From Pseudomonadota bacterium (GTDB lineage: Bacteria; Pseudomonadota; Alphaproteobacteria; Rhizobiales; Devosiaceae), in contig JAEWHZ010000357.1 of the NCBI GenBank assembly GCA_023387585.1, positions 1 to 14,699 on the forward strand: a stretch of 14,699 nt of DNA, given 5' to 3'. The first letter of the stretch is position 1; the number at the start of each line of letters is the position of its first letter. Shown in pieces: positions 1-7,762 of this stretch. The notes beneath the pieces were generated by a model, which worked only from the letters and a program-made list of their open reading frames with translations, searched no databases and was not told the origin of the DNA. The translations under genes were made by a program, and so were the position numbers.

Positions 1-955
1 TGGTCGTCTGCGCCACCTCGCCGCCGACGATGGTGATGGCGATGGCGAGCCCGGCAAAGACGATGCCCACCGGATGCAGCCGCCCGAGAAAGGCGACGAT
101 GATGGCGGTAAAACCGTAATTGGTCGGGAAGGACGGCACCATGCGCGCGAAGGGGCCGGTCGCTTCCAGGATGCCGGCGAGCCCCGCCAGCGCGCCGCCG
201 CTCAACAGCGCCAGCCAGATGGTCTGGTTGGTCGAAAAGCCGCCATAGCGCGCGGCATGCGGCGCCGAGCCGACCACCCGCACCTGGAAGCCGAACAGCG
301 AGCGGCTCATGACGAACCAGGCGATCACCGCCACGACCAGCGCGATCGCCACCCCGGCATGGACAATGGTTCCGGGCACGATGCGCGGCAGCAGCTGGTC
401 GGGGCGGAAGATCGCGGTTTGCGGAAAGCCGAACCCCATCGGGTCGCGCCACGGGCCGATCACCAGATAATACAGCAGCTGGATGGCGACATAGGTCAGC
501 ATCAGGCTGGTCAGGATCTCGTTGACCCTGAGCTTCGTCCTCAGCAGCGCCGGGATCGCAGCCCAGGCCATGCCGCCCGCCATGCCGGCGAGGATCATCA
601 ACGGCAAGATCCACGGCCCCGACATGTCGCGGGTCAAGAGCGCGATGCCCGTGCCCGCCAGCCCGCCGATGACATATTGCCCCTCGGCGCCGATGTTCCA
701 CACATTGGCGCGGTAGCCGATGGACAGCCCGATGGCGATGATGATCAGCGGCGCCGACTTGATGGCGAGGTCCTGCCATTTCAGCGGATTGGCCAGCGGG
801 GTGATGAAGATCTCGCGCACCGCACCGAGCCCGTCATAGCCGATCAGCCCGAACAGGATCGCCCCGATCAGCGCCGTGCCGATCAGCGCCAGTACGGGGG
901 CGAGATAGAGCATCAGCCGGCTGGGCCGGGGGCGTTTTTCAAGCCGGTACTGCAA
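1..955 (-). CDS. BMP-family ABC transporter permease (purine/nucleoside importer), 3' end cut by window edge
   Basis: Inner-membrane subunit of a BMP/Nup-type ABC importer, the family that takes up nucleosides or purines. The 318 visible residues contain several long hydrophobic stretches (about 16-40, 68-80, 95-107, 116-138, 148-166, 198-216, 246-264, 282-311) and the family hallmark NVWNIGAEGQ at 84-93. I chose a TTG start at 955 because AGGGGG lies six bases upstream inside the ATPase gene; the first ATG (residue 15) would remove part of the first hydrophobic segment and has no better ribosome site. The gene overlaps the ATPase gene by 17 nt, so coupling is likely. Usual length is about 350-370 residues, so only a small C-terminal part is missing. 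A second permease and a BmpA-like binding protein would be expected beyond the left edge. Substrate (purine, nucleoside or ureide) is inferred from the xdh neighbours. Confidence 0.88.
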   Translation of the reverse strand, partial: MQYRLEKRPRPSRLMLYLAPVLALIGTALIGAILFGLIGYDGLGAVREIFITPLANPLKWQDLAIKSAPLIIIAIGLSIGYRANVWNIGAEGQYVIGGLAGTGIALLTRDMSGPWILPLMILAGMAGGMAWAAIPALLRTKLRVNEILTSLMLTYVAIQLLYYLVIGPWRDPMGFGFPQTAIFRPDQLLPRIVPGTIVHAGVAIALVVAVIAWFVMSRSLFGFQVRVVGSAPHAARYGGFSTNQTIWLALLSGGALAGLAGILEATGPFARMVPSFPTNYGFTAIIVAFLGRLHPVGIVFAGLAIAITIVGGEVAQTT

Positions 956-2489
956 GGACGTCCCCCTCGGCCTGCGGCCCCATGCCATGGTCGCCGCCCA
1001 TCAGCAGCCCGATCTCCTCGACGCTGATGTCGTTGACGCGCCGCTTGGCGCTCAGCCGTCCCTCGGCGATCACGGCGATGGTGTCGCACAGGCTCATCAG
1101 CTCATCGAGGTCCTGGCTGACGACCACGATGGCCGAGCCTTCCGCCGCCAGATCGACGATGGCCTGGTGGATCGCCGCCGCTGCGCCGGCATCGACGCCC
1201 CAGGTCGGCTGGCCGACCACGAACACGCCGGGCTTTTGCATGATCTCGCGCCCGACGACGAATTTTTGCAGATTGCCGCCCGACAGCGCGCCGGCCACGG
1301 TCTGCGGGCCGGTCGCCTTGACCGAAAAGCGCGAAATGACGCTTTCCGCGAAGCGCCGCGCCGCGCCGGTATCCACCAGCCCGCCGCGCGCCAGCTTCAT
1401 GCGCTCGCGTCCGGTCAGCACCGCATTGTCGGCCAGGCTGAAATCGCCCACCGCCGAATGCCCGTTGCGCTCCTCCGGCACGCTGGCCAGACCCAGCCGC
1501 CGGCGCGCGGTCACGTCCGCCAGCCCCACCGGCCTGCCGTCGATCACCACCGCATCGGCACGGTCCGCCGCCAGCTCGCCCGACAGCGCCGCCAGCAGCG
1601 CCGTCTGCCCGTTGCCCGCCACCCCGGCCACGCCGAAAATCTCGCCGCCGCGCACCTCGAAGCCGACATCGCGCAGCCCCGGCCCGCCTTCGCCCATTGT
1701 CGACAGGCGCTCGACCTTCAGCCGCACCGGCCCGCCCGCCGGCACCTCGCCGCGCTCGACATCCTTGAGGTTGGAGCCGATCATCATCTCGGCCATGGTG
1801 CGCGAGGTCTCGGCACGCGGATCGCAGGTGCCGACCACCCGGCCGGCGCGCAATATCGTCGCCGTGTCGCACAGCGCTTTGATCTCATGCAGCTTGTGCG
1901 AGATGTAAAGGATCGAGCACCCTTCCTTCGCCAATTGCCGCAGCACCACGAAAAGCTGCTCCACCTCCTGCGGCGTCAGCACCGAGGTCGGCTCGTCCAT
2001 GATCAAAAGCTTGGGTTCGAGCAGCAGGGCGCGCACGATCTCGATGCGCTGGCGCTCGCCGACCGACAGCGTCTCGACGATCCGCTCGGGATCGAGCGCC
2101 AGCCCGTATTGGCGCATGATCTCGTTTATACGCCGTTCGATCTGGCGGCGCGGCACCGCCCCGTCCATGCCCAGCGCGATGTTCTCGAACACGCTCAGCG
2201 CCTCGAACAGCGAGAAATGCTGGAACACCATGCCGATCCCGAGCGCCCGCGCGGCGCGGGGGCTCGTGATGGTCACCGTCTCGCCGTTCCAGGCGATGCT
2301 GCCGGCATCGGGCTGCATGATGCCGTAGATCATCTTGACCAGCGTCGACTTGCCGGCCCCGTTCTCGCCCAGCAGCGCATGGATCTCGCCCGGTTTCACC
2401 GAGAAGCCGACCGCATCGTTGGCCAGCACGCCCGGAAACTGCTTGGTGATGCCGCTCAGCGCCAGCCGCGCTCCGGCCGCTTCATCCAT
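939..2489 (-). CDS. BMP-family ABC transporter ATP-binding protein with two NBDs
   Basis: Cytoplasmic ATPase of the same importer, with two fused nucleotide-binding domains in 516 residues, the normal length for YufO/NupO-type proteins. The first domain is canonical: Walker A GENGAGKST (41-49), Q-loop Q90, signature LSVGERQ (141-147), Walker B LLIMDEP (161-167) and H-loop H198. The second (about 255-500) is degenerate: its P-loop at 287-295 has Gln where the Lys should be, the signature LSGGN (402-406) is intact, and the Walker B region reads VVGQPTWGVD, lacking the Asp-Glu pair. This asymmetry is typical of the sugar/nucleoside ABC family, so it is not evidence of decay. The ATG overlaps the xdhC stop by 8 nt, which ties the importer to the xanthine dehydrogenase operon. 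The substrate is likely a purine or nucleoside, inferred from context. Confidence 0.93.
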   Translation of the reverse strand: MDEAAGARLALSGITKQFPGVLANDAVGFSVKPGEIHALLGENGAGKSTLVKMIYGIMQPDAGSIAWNGETVTITSPRAARALGIGMVFQHFSLFEALSVFENIALGMDGAVPRRQIERRINEIMRQYGLALDPERIVETLSVGERQRIEIVRALLLEPKLLIMDEPTSVLTPQEVEQLFVVLRQLAKEGCSILYISHKLHEIKALCDTATILRAGRVVGTCDPRAETSRTMAEMMIGSNLKDVERGEVPAGGPVRLKVERLSTMGEGGPGLRDVGFEVRGGEIFGVAGVAGNGQTALLAALSGELAADRADAVVIDGRPVGLADVTARRRLGLASVPEERNGHSAVGDFSLADNAVLTGRERMKLARGGLVDTGAARRFAESVISRFSVKATGPQTVAGALSGGNLQKFVVGREIMQKPGVFVVGQPTWGVDAGAAAAIHQAIVDLAAEGSAIVVVSQDLDELMSLCDTIAVIAEGRLSAKRRVNDISVEEIGLLMGGDHGMGPQAEGDVLAVPA

Positions 2490-3318
2490 GCGACATCGCC
2501 CCCCGTTCGGCCCATTGCTGTTTTCGCGTGCCGATAGCGCGCATTACCTCGGCAGCGGTGAAGGCCGCAATGACTTCGGGGCGCTTGTCCCCCACTCCCA
2601 TGGCGCCGATCGGCAGGACCAGCCGGTCGAGCGCTGCCGCCGTGCCGCCGGTTTCGCGGAACCAGCTCGAAAACCGGCCCCGCTTCGTGGCCGAGCCGAC
2701 CATGCCGACATAGGGCGCATCCATGCGCGCCAGCGCCTCGGCGGCGATCAGGAAATCCAGCGCGTGGTCATGGGTGACGATCACATGGCTCGCCCCCTCC
2801 GGCGCGTCGCGCGCCTCGGCTTCGGGCATGGGCGACACGATCGTCTTGCACAATCCCTCGAGCTCGGCGATCTCGTCCGGCCGCGTGTCGATCACCGTCA
2901 CGCGCACCGGCAGCAGCGCCAGGCACCGCGCCAGCGCCCGTCCCACATGGCCGGCGCCATAGACCATCACCACCGGCCGCTGCGCCGCCTCGTCGGCCAA
3001 AGACGCCGCAAAACGCTCGGCCTCCGCTTCGCCGAAAGCCCGCAGCCGCACCGCCACCCGGCCGCCGCAGCACTGGCCGATCTCGGGGCCGAGCGGCACG
3101 TCCATGTCGACGGCCTGCGCCTCGCCCCTGCCGATCATTTTCCGCGCGCGCTCGATCACCATATATTCGAGCGCACCCCCGCCGATGGTGCCGAATACGC
3201 CGTGCCGGCCGATCAACATGGCAGTCCCCGCCTCGCGCGGGCTGGACCCGCGCACGGAAGCCAGCTCGGCGCAGATGACGCCGGGATTGCCTTGCAGGAA
3301 CTTTTTGAGGTCAGGCAT
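2482..3318 (-). CDS. xdhC: XdhC, xanthine dehydrogenase accessory protein (Moco insertion)
   Basis: XdhC proteins bind molybdenum cofactor, promote its sulfuration and hand it to the XdhB subunit. The 278 residues show the family pattern: GSSPREAGTAML (24-35), GTIGGGALE (43-51), GQCCGG (81-86), a Rossmann motif VYGAGHVGRAL (119-129), THDHALD (182-188) and VGMVGSATKRGRF (204-216). I chose the ATG at 3318 because GGAGG lies five bases upstream and the protein then starts MPDLKKFL as expected. The same frame is open for 44 more codons up to a TTG at 3450, but that stretch is a translation of the inverted-repeat element and has no ribosome site. It follows xdhB after 138 nt, the only long gap in the operon. 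Its end overlaps the ATPase gene by 8 nt. Confidence 0.94.
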   Translation of the reverse strand: MPDLKKFLQGNPGVICAELASVRGSSPREAGTAMLIGRHGVFGTIGGGALEYMVIERARKMIGRGEAQAVDMDVPLGPEIGQCCGGRVAVRLRAFGEAEAERFAASLADEAAQRPVVMVYGAGHVGRALARCLALLPVRVTVIDTRPDEIAELEGLCKTIVSPMPEAEARDAPEGASHVIVTHDHALDFLIAAEALARMDAPYVGMVGSATKRGRFSSWFRETGGTAAALDRLVLPIGAMGVGDKRPEVIAAFTAAEVMRAIGTRKQQWAERGAMSHG

Positions 3319-3326
3319 CTCCGCCT

Positions 3327-3438
3327 CCCACCCAACCTCCCCCCGGTGGGGGGAGGGGTCGCCACGGCGTTTGTCGGGCGCTTCGCTTTCCACCGGCACG
3401 ATCCAGCCCCTCCCCCCACCGGGGGGAGGTTGGGTGGG
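3327..3438. repeat. Palindromic element: perfect 32-bp inverted repeats around a 48-bp core
   Basis: The left arm (3327-3358) and right arm (3407-3438) are exact reverse complements over 32 bases, separated by 48 bases (3359-3406). Each arm contains its own hairpin: CCTCCCCCC, a 3-nt loop GGT, then GGGGGGAGG (3336-3356 on the left). The element can therefore fold either as one long stem-loop or as two small hairpins. It fills most of the xdhB-xdhC gap. It has no U-tract after the stem, so it does not look like a simple intrinsic terminator. It resembles the dispersed intergenic palindromic elements (REP-pair or small MITE-like) common in alphaproteobacteria; family membership is from general knowledge, since only one copy is in the window. 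On the mRNA the outer end of the second arm touches the GGAGG of xdhC. Confidence 0.9.
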
Positions 3439-3456
3439 GGGCCGCCGCAACGGACC

Positions 3457-5787
3457 TCATGCGCCCGCCCGTTTCATGCGCTCGATGCCCATAAGCACCC
3501 GCTCCGGCGTCGCCGGCGCGTCGAGCCTTGGCGGCACGCGATAATCGGCGAAGCTGCCGACCGCCATGGACAGCGCCTCGAGCACCGAGACCGCCAGCAT
3601 GAAGGGCGGCTCGCCCACCGCCTTGGAGCGCCCGACCACCGCCTCACGATTGCTCGACCAGTCCACCAGCCTGACGTTGAACACCGGCGGAATGTCAGAG
3701 GCGAGCGGGATCTTATAGGTCGAGGGCGCATGGGTGCGCAGCTGCCCGGTGGCGTCCCATTTCAGTTCCTCGGTGGTCAGCCAGCCCATGCCCTGGATGA
3801 ACCCACCCTCGATCTGGCCGATATCGACCGCCGGGTTCAGCGAGCGCCCGACATCGTGCAGGATATCGACGCGATCAACCTGGTATTCCCCCGTCAGCGT
3901 GTCGACGCTCACCTCCGACACCGCCGCGCCATAGGCGAAATAATAGAACGGATGCCCGCGCCCCTCGGCGCGGTCCCAATGGATTTTCGGCGTCTTGTAA
4001 AAGCCCGCTGCCGAGAGCTGCACGCGGTTCATATAGGCCGAGCCGGCCAGCGTGCGGAACGGCACGAACTCCGCCCCCGCCTGCACCCCGCCCTCGACCC
4101 AGCGGCATTCGTCCTCCGCCACCTCGTAGAGCCTTGCCGCATGCGCGATCAGCCGCGCCTTGATCTGGTTGCACGCATCGAGCGCCGCCGCGCCGTTGAG
4201 GTCCGTGCCCGACGACGCCGCCGTGGCCGACGTATTGGGCACCTTGCCCGTGGTCGTCGCGTTGATCTTCACCTCGCCCAACGACACGCTGAACGCATCG
4301 GCGACGATCTGCGCCACCTTGATGTAGAGCCCCTGCCCCATCTCCGTGCCGCCATGGCTGAGATGGATCGAGCCGTCGCGATAGACATGCACCAGTGCCC
4401 CGGCCTGGTTGTACCAGGTGGCGGTGAAGGAGATGCCGAACTTCACCGGCGTCAGCGCGATGCCCTTGCGCAACACGCGCCCCTCGGCGTTGAAGGCCTT
4501 CACGCCCTCGCGCCGCGCCTGATAGTCCGCGCCCTGTTCCAGCTCCGCCACCACGCGGTGGACGATATTGTCCTCCACCGTCTGGTGGTACGGCGTGATG
4601 TTGTTGCTGTCGGTGCCGTAGAAATTGCGCTTGCGCACCTCGAGCGGGTCGAGCCCGAGCGTATAGGCGATATCCTCGATCCAGCGCTCGCAGGCGAGAA
4701 CGCCCTGCGGCCCGCCGAAGCCGCGAAAGGCGGTGTTCGACACGGTATTGGTATAAAGCGGCTCCGAGCGCGCCCGCACCGCCGGATACCAGTAGGCGTT
4801 GTCGCAATGGAACAGCGCCCGGTCGCTCACCGGCCCGGTGAGATCGGCGGAAAACCCGGCATTGCAGCCATAGACCGCATCGAGCGCCTGGATTTTTCCC
4901 TCGTCGTCGAACCCCACCTCGTAATCGACGACGAAATCGTGCCGCTTGCCGGTCGCCGTCATGTCGTCGTCGCGGTCGGGCCGGATTTTTACCGCGCGGT
5001 TGAATGTCTTCGCCGCCAGCGCCGCCACGCAGGCGAACAGATTCCCCTGCGTCTCCTTGCCCCCGAAGCCCCCGCCCATGCGCCGCACCGTGACCGTCAC
5101 CGCATGCTGGGCGATGCCGAGCACATGCGCCACCATCAGTTGCACTTCGCTGGGGTGCTGGGTCGAGGAATAGACGTGCACGTCCTCGTCCTCGCCGGGA
5201 ATGGCGAGCGCGATATGGCCTTCGAGATAGAAATGGTCCTGCCCGCCGATGGCGATGGACCCCTTGAGCCGGCGCGGCGCCCCCGCCAGTCCGGCCACCA
5301 CATCGCCGCGCTCGAGCTTGAGCGGCGCCGTCACCAGCCTGCCGCCCGCCGCCTGCGCGGCGCGGATGTCGGGGATGAAGTCGAGGTCGCGATATTCGAC
5401 CTTCGCCCGATGCGCCGCCTTGCGCGCCTGCTCGCGCGTCTCGGCGATCACGGCGAAGATCGGCTGGCCGAAGAAACGCACCTCGCGGTCGGGAAACAGC
5501 GGTTCGTCATGCGCGTGCACGGACGACACGTCGTTCTCGCCCGGCACGTCCGGCGCCCACAGCACGCCGACGACGCCCGGCTCGGATTTCACCGCGGTGA
5601 AGTCGATCGACACGATCTCGGCATGCGCCCGCTGCGACAGCGCCAGATAGGCGTGCAGCGTGCCCACCGGCTCGACCATGTCGTCGATATAGTCCGCGCT
5701 CCCCGCCACATGCTTGGGCGCGGAATCGTGCCGCACCGGCTCATGCAGCACGGCGGGCGAGGGCAGGATGGGCGACTGCTCGTTCAT
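3457..5787 (-). CDS. xdhB: XdhB, xanthine dehydrogenase molybdopterin-binding subunit
   Basis: Catalytic subunit that hydroxylates hypoxanthine to xanthine and xanthine to urate at the molybdenum centre; it works as an XdhA2B2 heterotetramer in the cytoplasm. The 776 residues match bacterial XdhB length. Active-site motifs are intact: GGQDHFYLEG (181-190, Moco-ligand Gln), MGGGFGGKE (237-245, substrate-binding Glu), NTAFRGFGGPQG (351-362, substrate-binding Arg) and VGEPPF near 724-729, whose Glu at about 726 corresponds to the catalytic base. These put the protein on the xanthine rather than the aldehyde or CO branch of the family. The ATG at 5787 overlaps the xdhA stop (ATGA) and has GGAGGT four bases upstream. 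The frame continues upstream to 6084, but that part only re-reads xdhA and is rejected. Confidence 0.96.
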   Translation of the reverse strand: MNEQSPILPSPAVLHEPVRHDSAPKHVAGSADYIDDMVEPVGTLHAYLALSQRAHAEIVSIDFTAVKSEPGVVGVLWAPDVPGENDVSSVHAHDEPLFPDREVRFFGQPIFAVIAETREQARKAAHRAKVEYRDLDFIPDIRAAQAAGGRLVTAPLKLERGDVVAGLAGAPRRLKGSIAIGGQDHFYLEGHIALAIPGEDEDVHVYSSTQHPSEVQLMVAHVLGIAQHAVTVTVRRMGGGFGGKETQGNLFACVAALAAKTFNRAVKIRPDRDDDMTATGKRHDFVVDYEVGFDDEGKIQALDAVYGCNAGFSADLTGPVSDRALFHCDNAYWYPAVRARSEPLYTNTVSNTAFRGFGGPQGVLACERWIEDIAYTLGLDPLEVRKRNFYGTDSNNITPYHQTVEDNIVHRVVAELEQGADYQARREGVKAFNAEGRVLRKGIALTPVKFGISFTATWYNQAGALVHVYRDGSIHLSHGGTEMGQGLYIKVAQIVADAFSVSLGEVKINATTTGKVPNTSATAASSGTDLNGAAALDACNQIKARLIAHAARLYEVAEDECRWVEGGVQAGAEFVPFRTLAGSAYMNRVQLSAAGFYKTPKIHWDRAEGRGHPFYYFAYGAAVSEVSVDTLTGEYQVDRVDILHDVGRSLNPAVDIGQIEGGFIQGMGWLTTEELKWDATGQLRTHAPSTYKIPLASDIPPVFNVRLVDWSSNREAVVGRSKAVGEPPFMLAVSVLEALSMAVGSFADYRVPPRLDAPATPERVLMGIERMKRAGA

Positions 5788-7247
5788 GCCACCTCCCGCA
5801 CCAGCCGCACCGGCTCGCCCTGCGTCTCGAAATAGAACCGCCTGAGCAGGTTCTGTGCCGCCAACAGGCGATACTCCTTGCTCGCCCGCATGTCGGTGAG
5901 CGGCTGATAATCCTCGGCGAAGGCACCGGCCGCCGCCTCGACGGTCTCCAGCGTCCAGGGCTTGCCTTCCAGCGCCGCCTCGACCGCCTTGGCGCGCTTC
6001 GGCGTGCCGGCCATGCCGCCGAAGCAGATGCGCGCCATGCCGACCGTCCCCGCATCGTTGACGAAGATGCGGAATGCCCCGCAAAGGCTCGAAATGTCCT
6101 CGTCGCGACGCTTCGAGATCTTGTAGACGGCGAAGCGCTCGCCCGCAGGCAGGTCGGGAATGGTCACGCTCTCGACGAATTCGCCCGGCCTGCGGTCCTG
6201 CCGGCCGTATTCGATGAAGAAATCCTCGAGCCTGATCTCGCGCCGCTCATTGCCCCTGCGCAGCGTCAGCCTGGCGCCGAGCGCGATGAACGCCGGCGGC
6301 AGGTCGCCGATCGGCGACCCGTTGGCGATGTTGCCGCCCACCGTTCCCATATTGCGCACCTGCTGGCCGGCGAAGCGCTGCATCAGCTCGGCCAGTTGCG
6401 GCACATGCTCGACAAGGCTCGGCGCGGCCTCTTCATGGCTGACCCCGGCATAGATGCGCAGCCCGCCATCGTTCTCGCCGATGCGCCGCAATTCCTCGAG
6501 CCCGCCGATGAAGATGGCCGGACCGATATCGCGCATGAACTTGGTCACCCACAGCCCGACATCGGTCGCGCCGGCAACGATGCGCGCCTGCGGCATCTCG
6601 GCATAGAGCGCGGCGAAATCCTCGAGGCTCGCCGGCAGGATCACCCGCCGGTCGCCCTCCCCGACCTCGACGCGCCGGCCGTCGCGCAGCGCGCGCAGCC
6701 TTCTGCCGATGGCGCTGCGCCCCGCCGTCAGCGGATCGGCCTCGGGCGCGCCATATTGCGACATGGCCTCGGCCGCGCGCAGGATCGGGGCATAGCCGGT
6801 GCAGCGGCAGAGGTTCCCCTGCAGCGCCGTCTCGACCTCGGGCCGCGTCGGGTTCGGCTTTTTGAGCCACAGCCCGTAAAGGCTCATGACGATACCGGGC
6901 GTGCAGAAGCCGCACTGGCTGGCGTGGAAATCCACCATGGCCTGCTGCACGGGGTTGAGCGCGCCGCCCTTCGACAATTGCTCGACGGTCACCACATGCG
7001 TGCCGTCGAGGCTGGCGAGAAAGCGGATGCAGGCGGTGATGGTCTCGTAGACCACCTCGTCGCCCACGAGCCGCCCGACCAGCACCGTGCAGGCCCCGCA
7101 ATCGCCCTCGGCGCAGCCTTCCTTGGAGCCGCGCAGCCGCCTGTCGAGCCGCAGCCAGTCGAGCAGCGTCGTCTCCGGCGCCACATCGGTCAATTCGACC
7201 TCAGCGTCGTTGAGGATGAAGCGGATGGCGTTGCGGACCCCGACCAT
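5784..7247 (-). CDS. xdhA: XdhA, xanthine dehydrogenase iron-sulfur/FAD subunit
   Basis: Electron-transfer subunit that passes electrons from the molybdenum centre through two [2Fe-2S] clusters to FAD and NAD+. The N-terminal ferredoxin-like domain has Cys45, Cys50, Cys53 and Cys73. The helical second cluster domain has CGFC (112-115) and CRC (147-149) followed by TGY. The FAD domain begins near residue 203, with IVAGATDVG (223-231) and RNMGTVGGNIANGSPIGD (298-315), and is followed by a CO-dehydrogenase-flavoprotein C-terminal domain to residue 487. Length and domain order match Rhodobacter-type XdhA, not the single-chain eukaryotic enzyme. The ATG at 7247 sits 3 nt after the uraH stop, with GGGAG about eight bases upstream. 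Its stop overlaps the xdhB start by 4 nt. Confidence 0.96.
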   Translation of the reverse strand: MVGVRNAIRFILNDAEVELTDVAPETTLLDWLRLDRRLRGSKEGCAEGDCGACTVLVGRLVGDEVVYETITACIRFLASLDGTHVVTVEQLSKGGALNPVQQAMVDFHASQCGFCTPGIVMSLYGLWLKKPNPTRPEVETALQGNLCRCTGYAPILRAAEAMSQYGAPEADPLTAGRSAIGRRLRALRDGRRVEVGEGDRRVILPASLEDFAALYAEMPQARIVAGATDVGLWVTKFMRDIGPAIFIGGLEELRRIGENDGGLRIYAGVSHEEAAPSLVEHVPQLAELMQRFAGQQVRNMGTVGGNIANGSPIGDLPPAFIALGARLTLRRGNERREIRLEDFFIEYGRQDRRPGEFVESVTIPDLPAGERFAVYKISKRRDEDISSLCGAFRIFVNDAGTVGMARICFGGMAGTPKRAKAVEAALEGKPWTLETVEAAAGAFAEDYQPLTDMRASKEYRLLAAQNLLRRFYFETQGEPVRLVREVA

Positions 7248-7250
7248 GGC

Positions 7251-7604
7251 TCAGCTCCCGCGATAGGTCGAATAGCCGAACGGGCTCACCAGCAGCGGCA
7301 CGTGGTAATGCGTCGTCTCGGACAGCGTGAAGCGGACCGGCACCACGTCGAGGAACGGCGTTTCGATCTCGAGCCCGAGCCGCGAGAAATACTGCCCCAC
7401 ATGGAAATGCAGCTCGAACTCGCCGAGCTCGAAATCCTCGCCCGCCAGCAGCGGCTGGTCGAGCCGTCCGTCCTGATTGGTATAGGTCTCGACCAGATGA
7501 TGCGTGTGATCGCCATGCACATAGACGAGGTCGATCCGCATGCCCCGTGCCGGGCGGCCATGCGTGGTGTCGAGCACATGCGTCGTCAGGCGCCCATCCA
7601 TCAT
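7251..7604 (-). CDS. uraH: 5-hydroxyisourate hydrolase (transthyretin-like)
   Basis: Hydrolyses 5-hydroxyisourate, the product of urate oxidation, to OHCU. The 117 residues show the family's opening motif LTTHVLDTTHGRPA and the diagnostic C-terminus YRGS (114-117), which separates true hydrolases from vertebrate transthyretin. The active-site set is present: His9, Arg47 (in DGRLD), His101 (in HYHVPLL) and the terminal tetrapeptide. I chose ATG 7604 because AAGGA lies seven bases upstream; a TTG at 7610 is almost on top of that site, and a second ATG directly follows at 7601. No signal peptide is seen, so the protein is cytoplasmic. It is the first gene of the leftward operon and diverges from puuE-uraD, which encodes the next two steps. 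Confidence 0.96.
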   Translation of the reverse strand: MMDGRLTTHVLDTTHGRPARGMRIDLVYVHGDHTHHLVETYTNQDGRLDQPLLAGEDFELGEFELHFHVGQYFSRLGLEIETPFLDVVPVRFTLSETTHYHVPLLVSPFGYSTYRGS

Positions 7605-7762
7605 GCTCAAGTCCTTTGGTCAGGTCCTTCGGCCGGCCTAAACGACGAGACTATCGCAAACACAGCGGCGGGCAATGCACATCCTTTACCGGATGGTCTA
7701 TTTTCGTGCAGCCGGACCCGGCGACCGGGGCTAAGATTTGCGCGCCAATGAAGGAGCCTTCC
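7605..7762. promoter_or_regulatory. Divergent promoter region between uraH-xdh operon and puuE-uraD
   Basis: These 158 bp must carry promoters for both halves of the purine pathway. I see no consensus promoter. The best leftward candidate is weak: TTGCCC (7669-7674 on plus as GGGCAA) followed after 16 nt by TAGTCT. For the right side, TCTATT near 7697 could be a -10 box without a good -35. A short inverted repeat ATCC-N6-GGAT at 7681-7694 lies centrally and could be half-sites for a shared regulator, but 4-bp arms are not significant alone. The regulator gene itself is not in the window. AAGGAG at 7751-7756 is the ribosome site for puuE-uraD. Confidence 0.4.

Noticed and set aside
1194..1245. 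Loss of Walker residues in the second ATPase domain as a sign of gene decay
   Set aside because: A degenerate second domain is normal for this two-domain nucleoside/sugar ABC ATPase family and the frame is intact.
987..2537. A 516-codon plus-strand open frame opposite the ABC ATPase
   Set aside because: Its composition is that of an antisense shadow and the minus strand has intact ABC motifs throughout.
3327..3438. Intrinsic terminator inside the xdh operon
   Set aside because: The stem is far longer than a terminator, is built of two arms with their own hairpins, and has no U-run after it.
2335..5835. A 1166-codon open frame on the plus strand
   Set aside because: It runs antisense across xdhC and xdhB, is Arg/His/Ala-rich, matches no family, and arises from strong GC third-position bias on the other strand.
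5788..6084. N-terminal extension of XdhB
   Set aside because: It re-reads xdhA in another frame; the ATG at 5787 has a perfect GGAGGT and the usual XdhB N-terminus.
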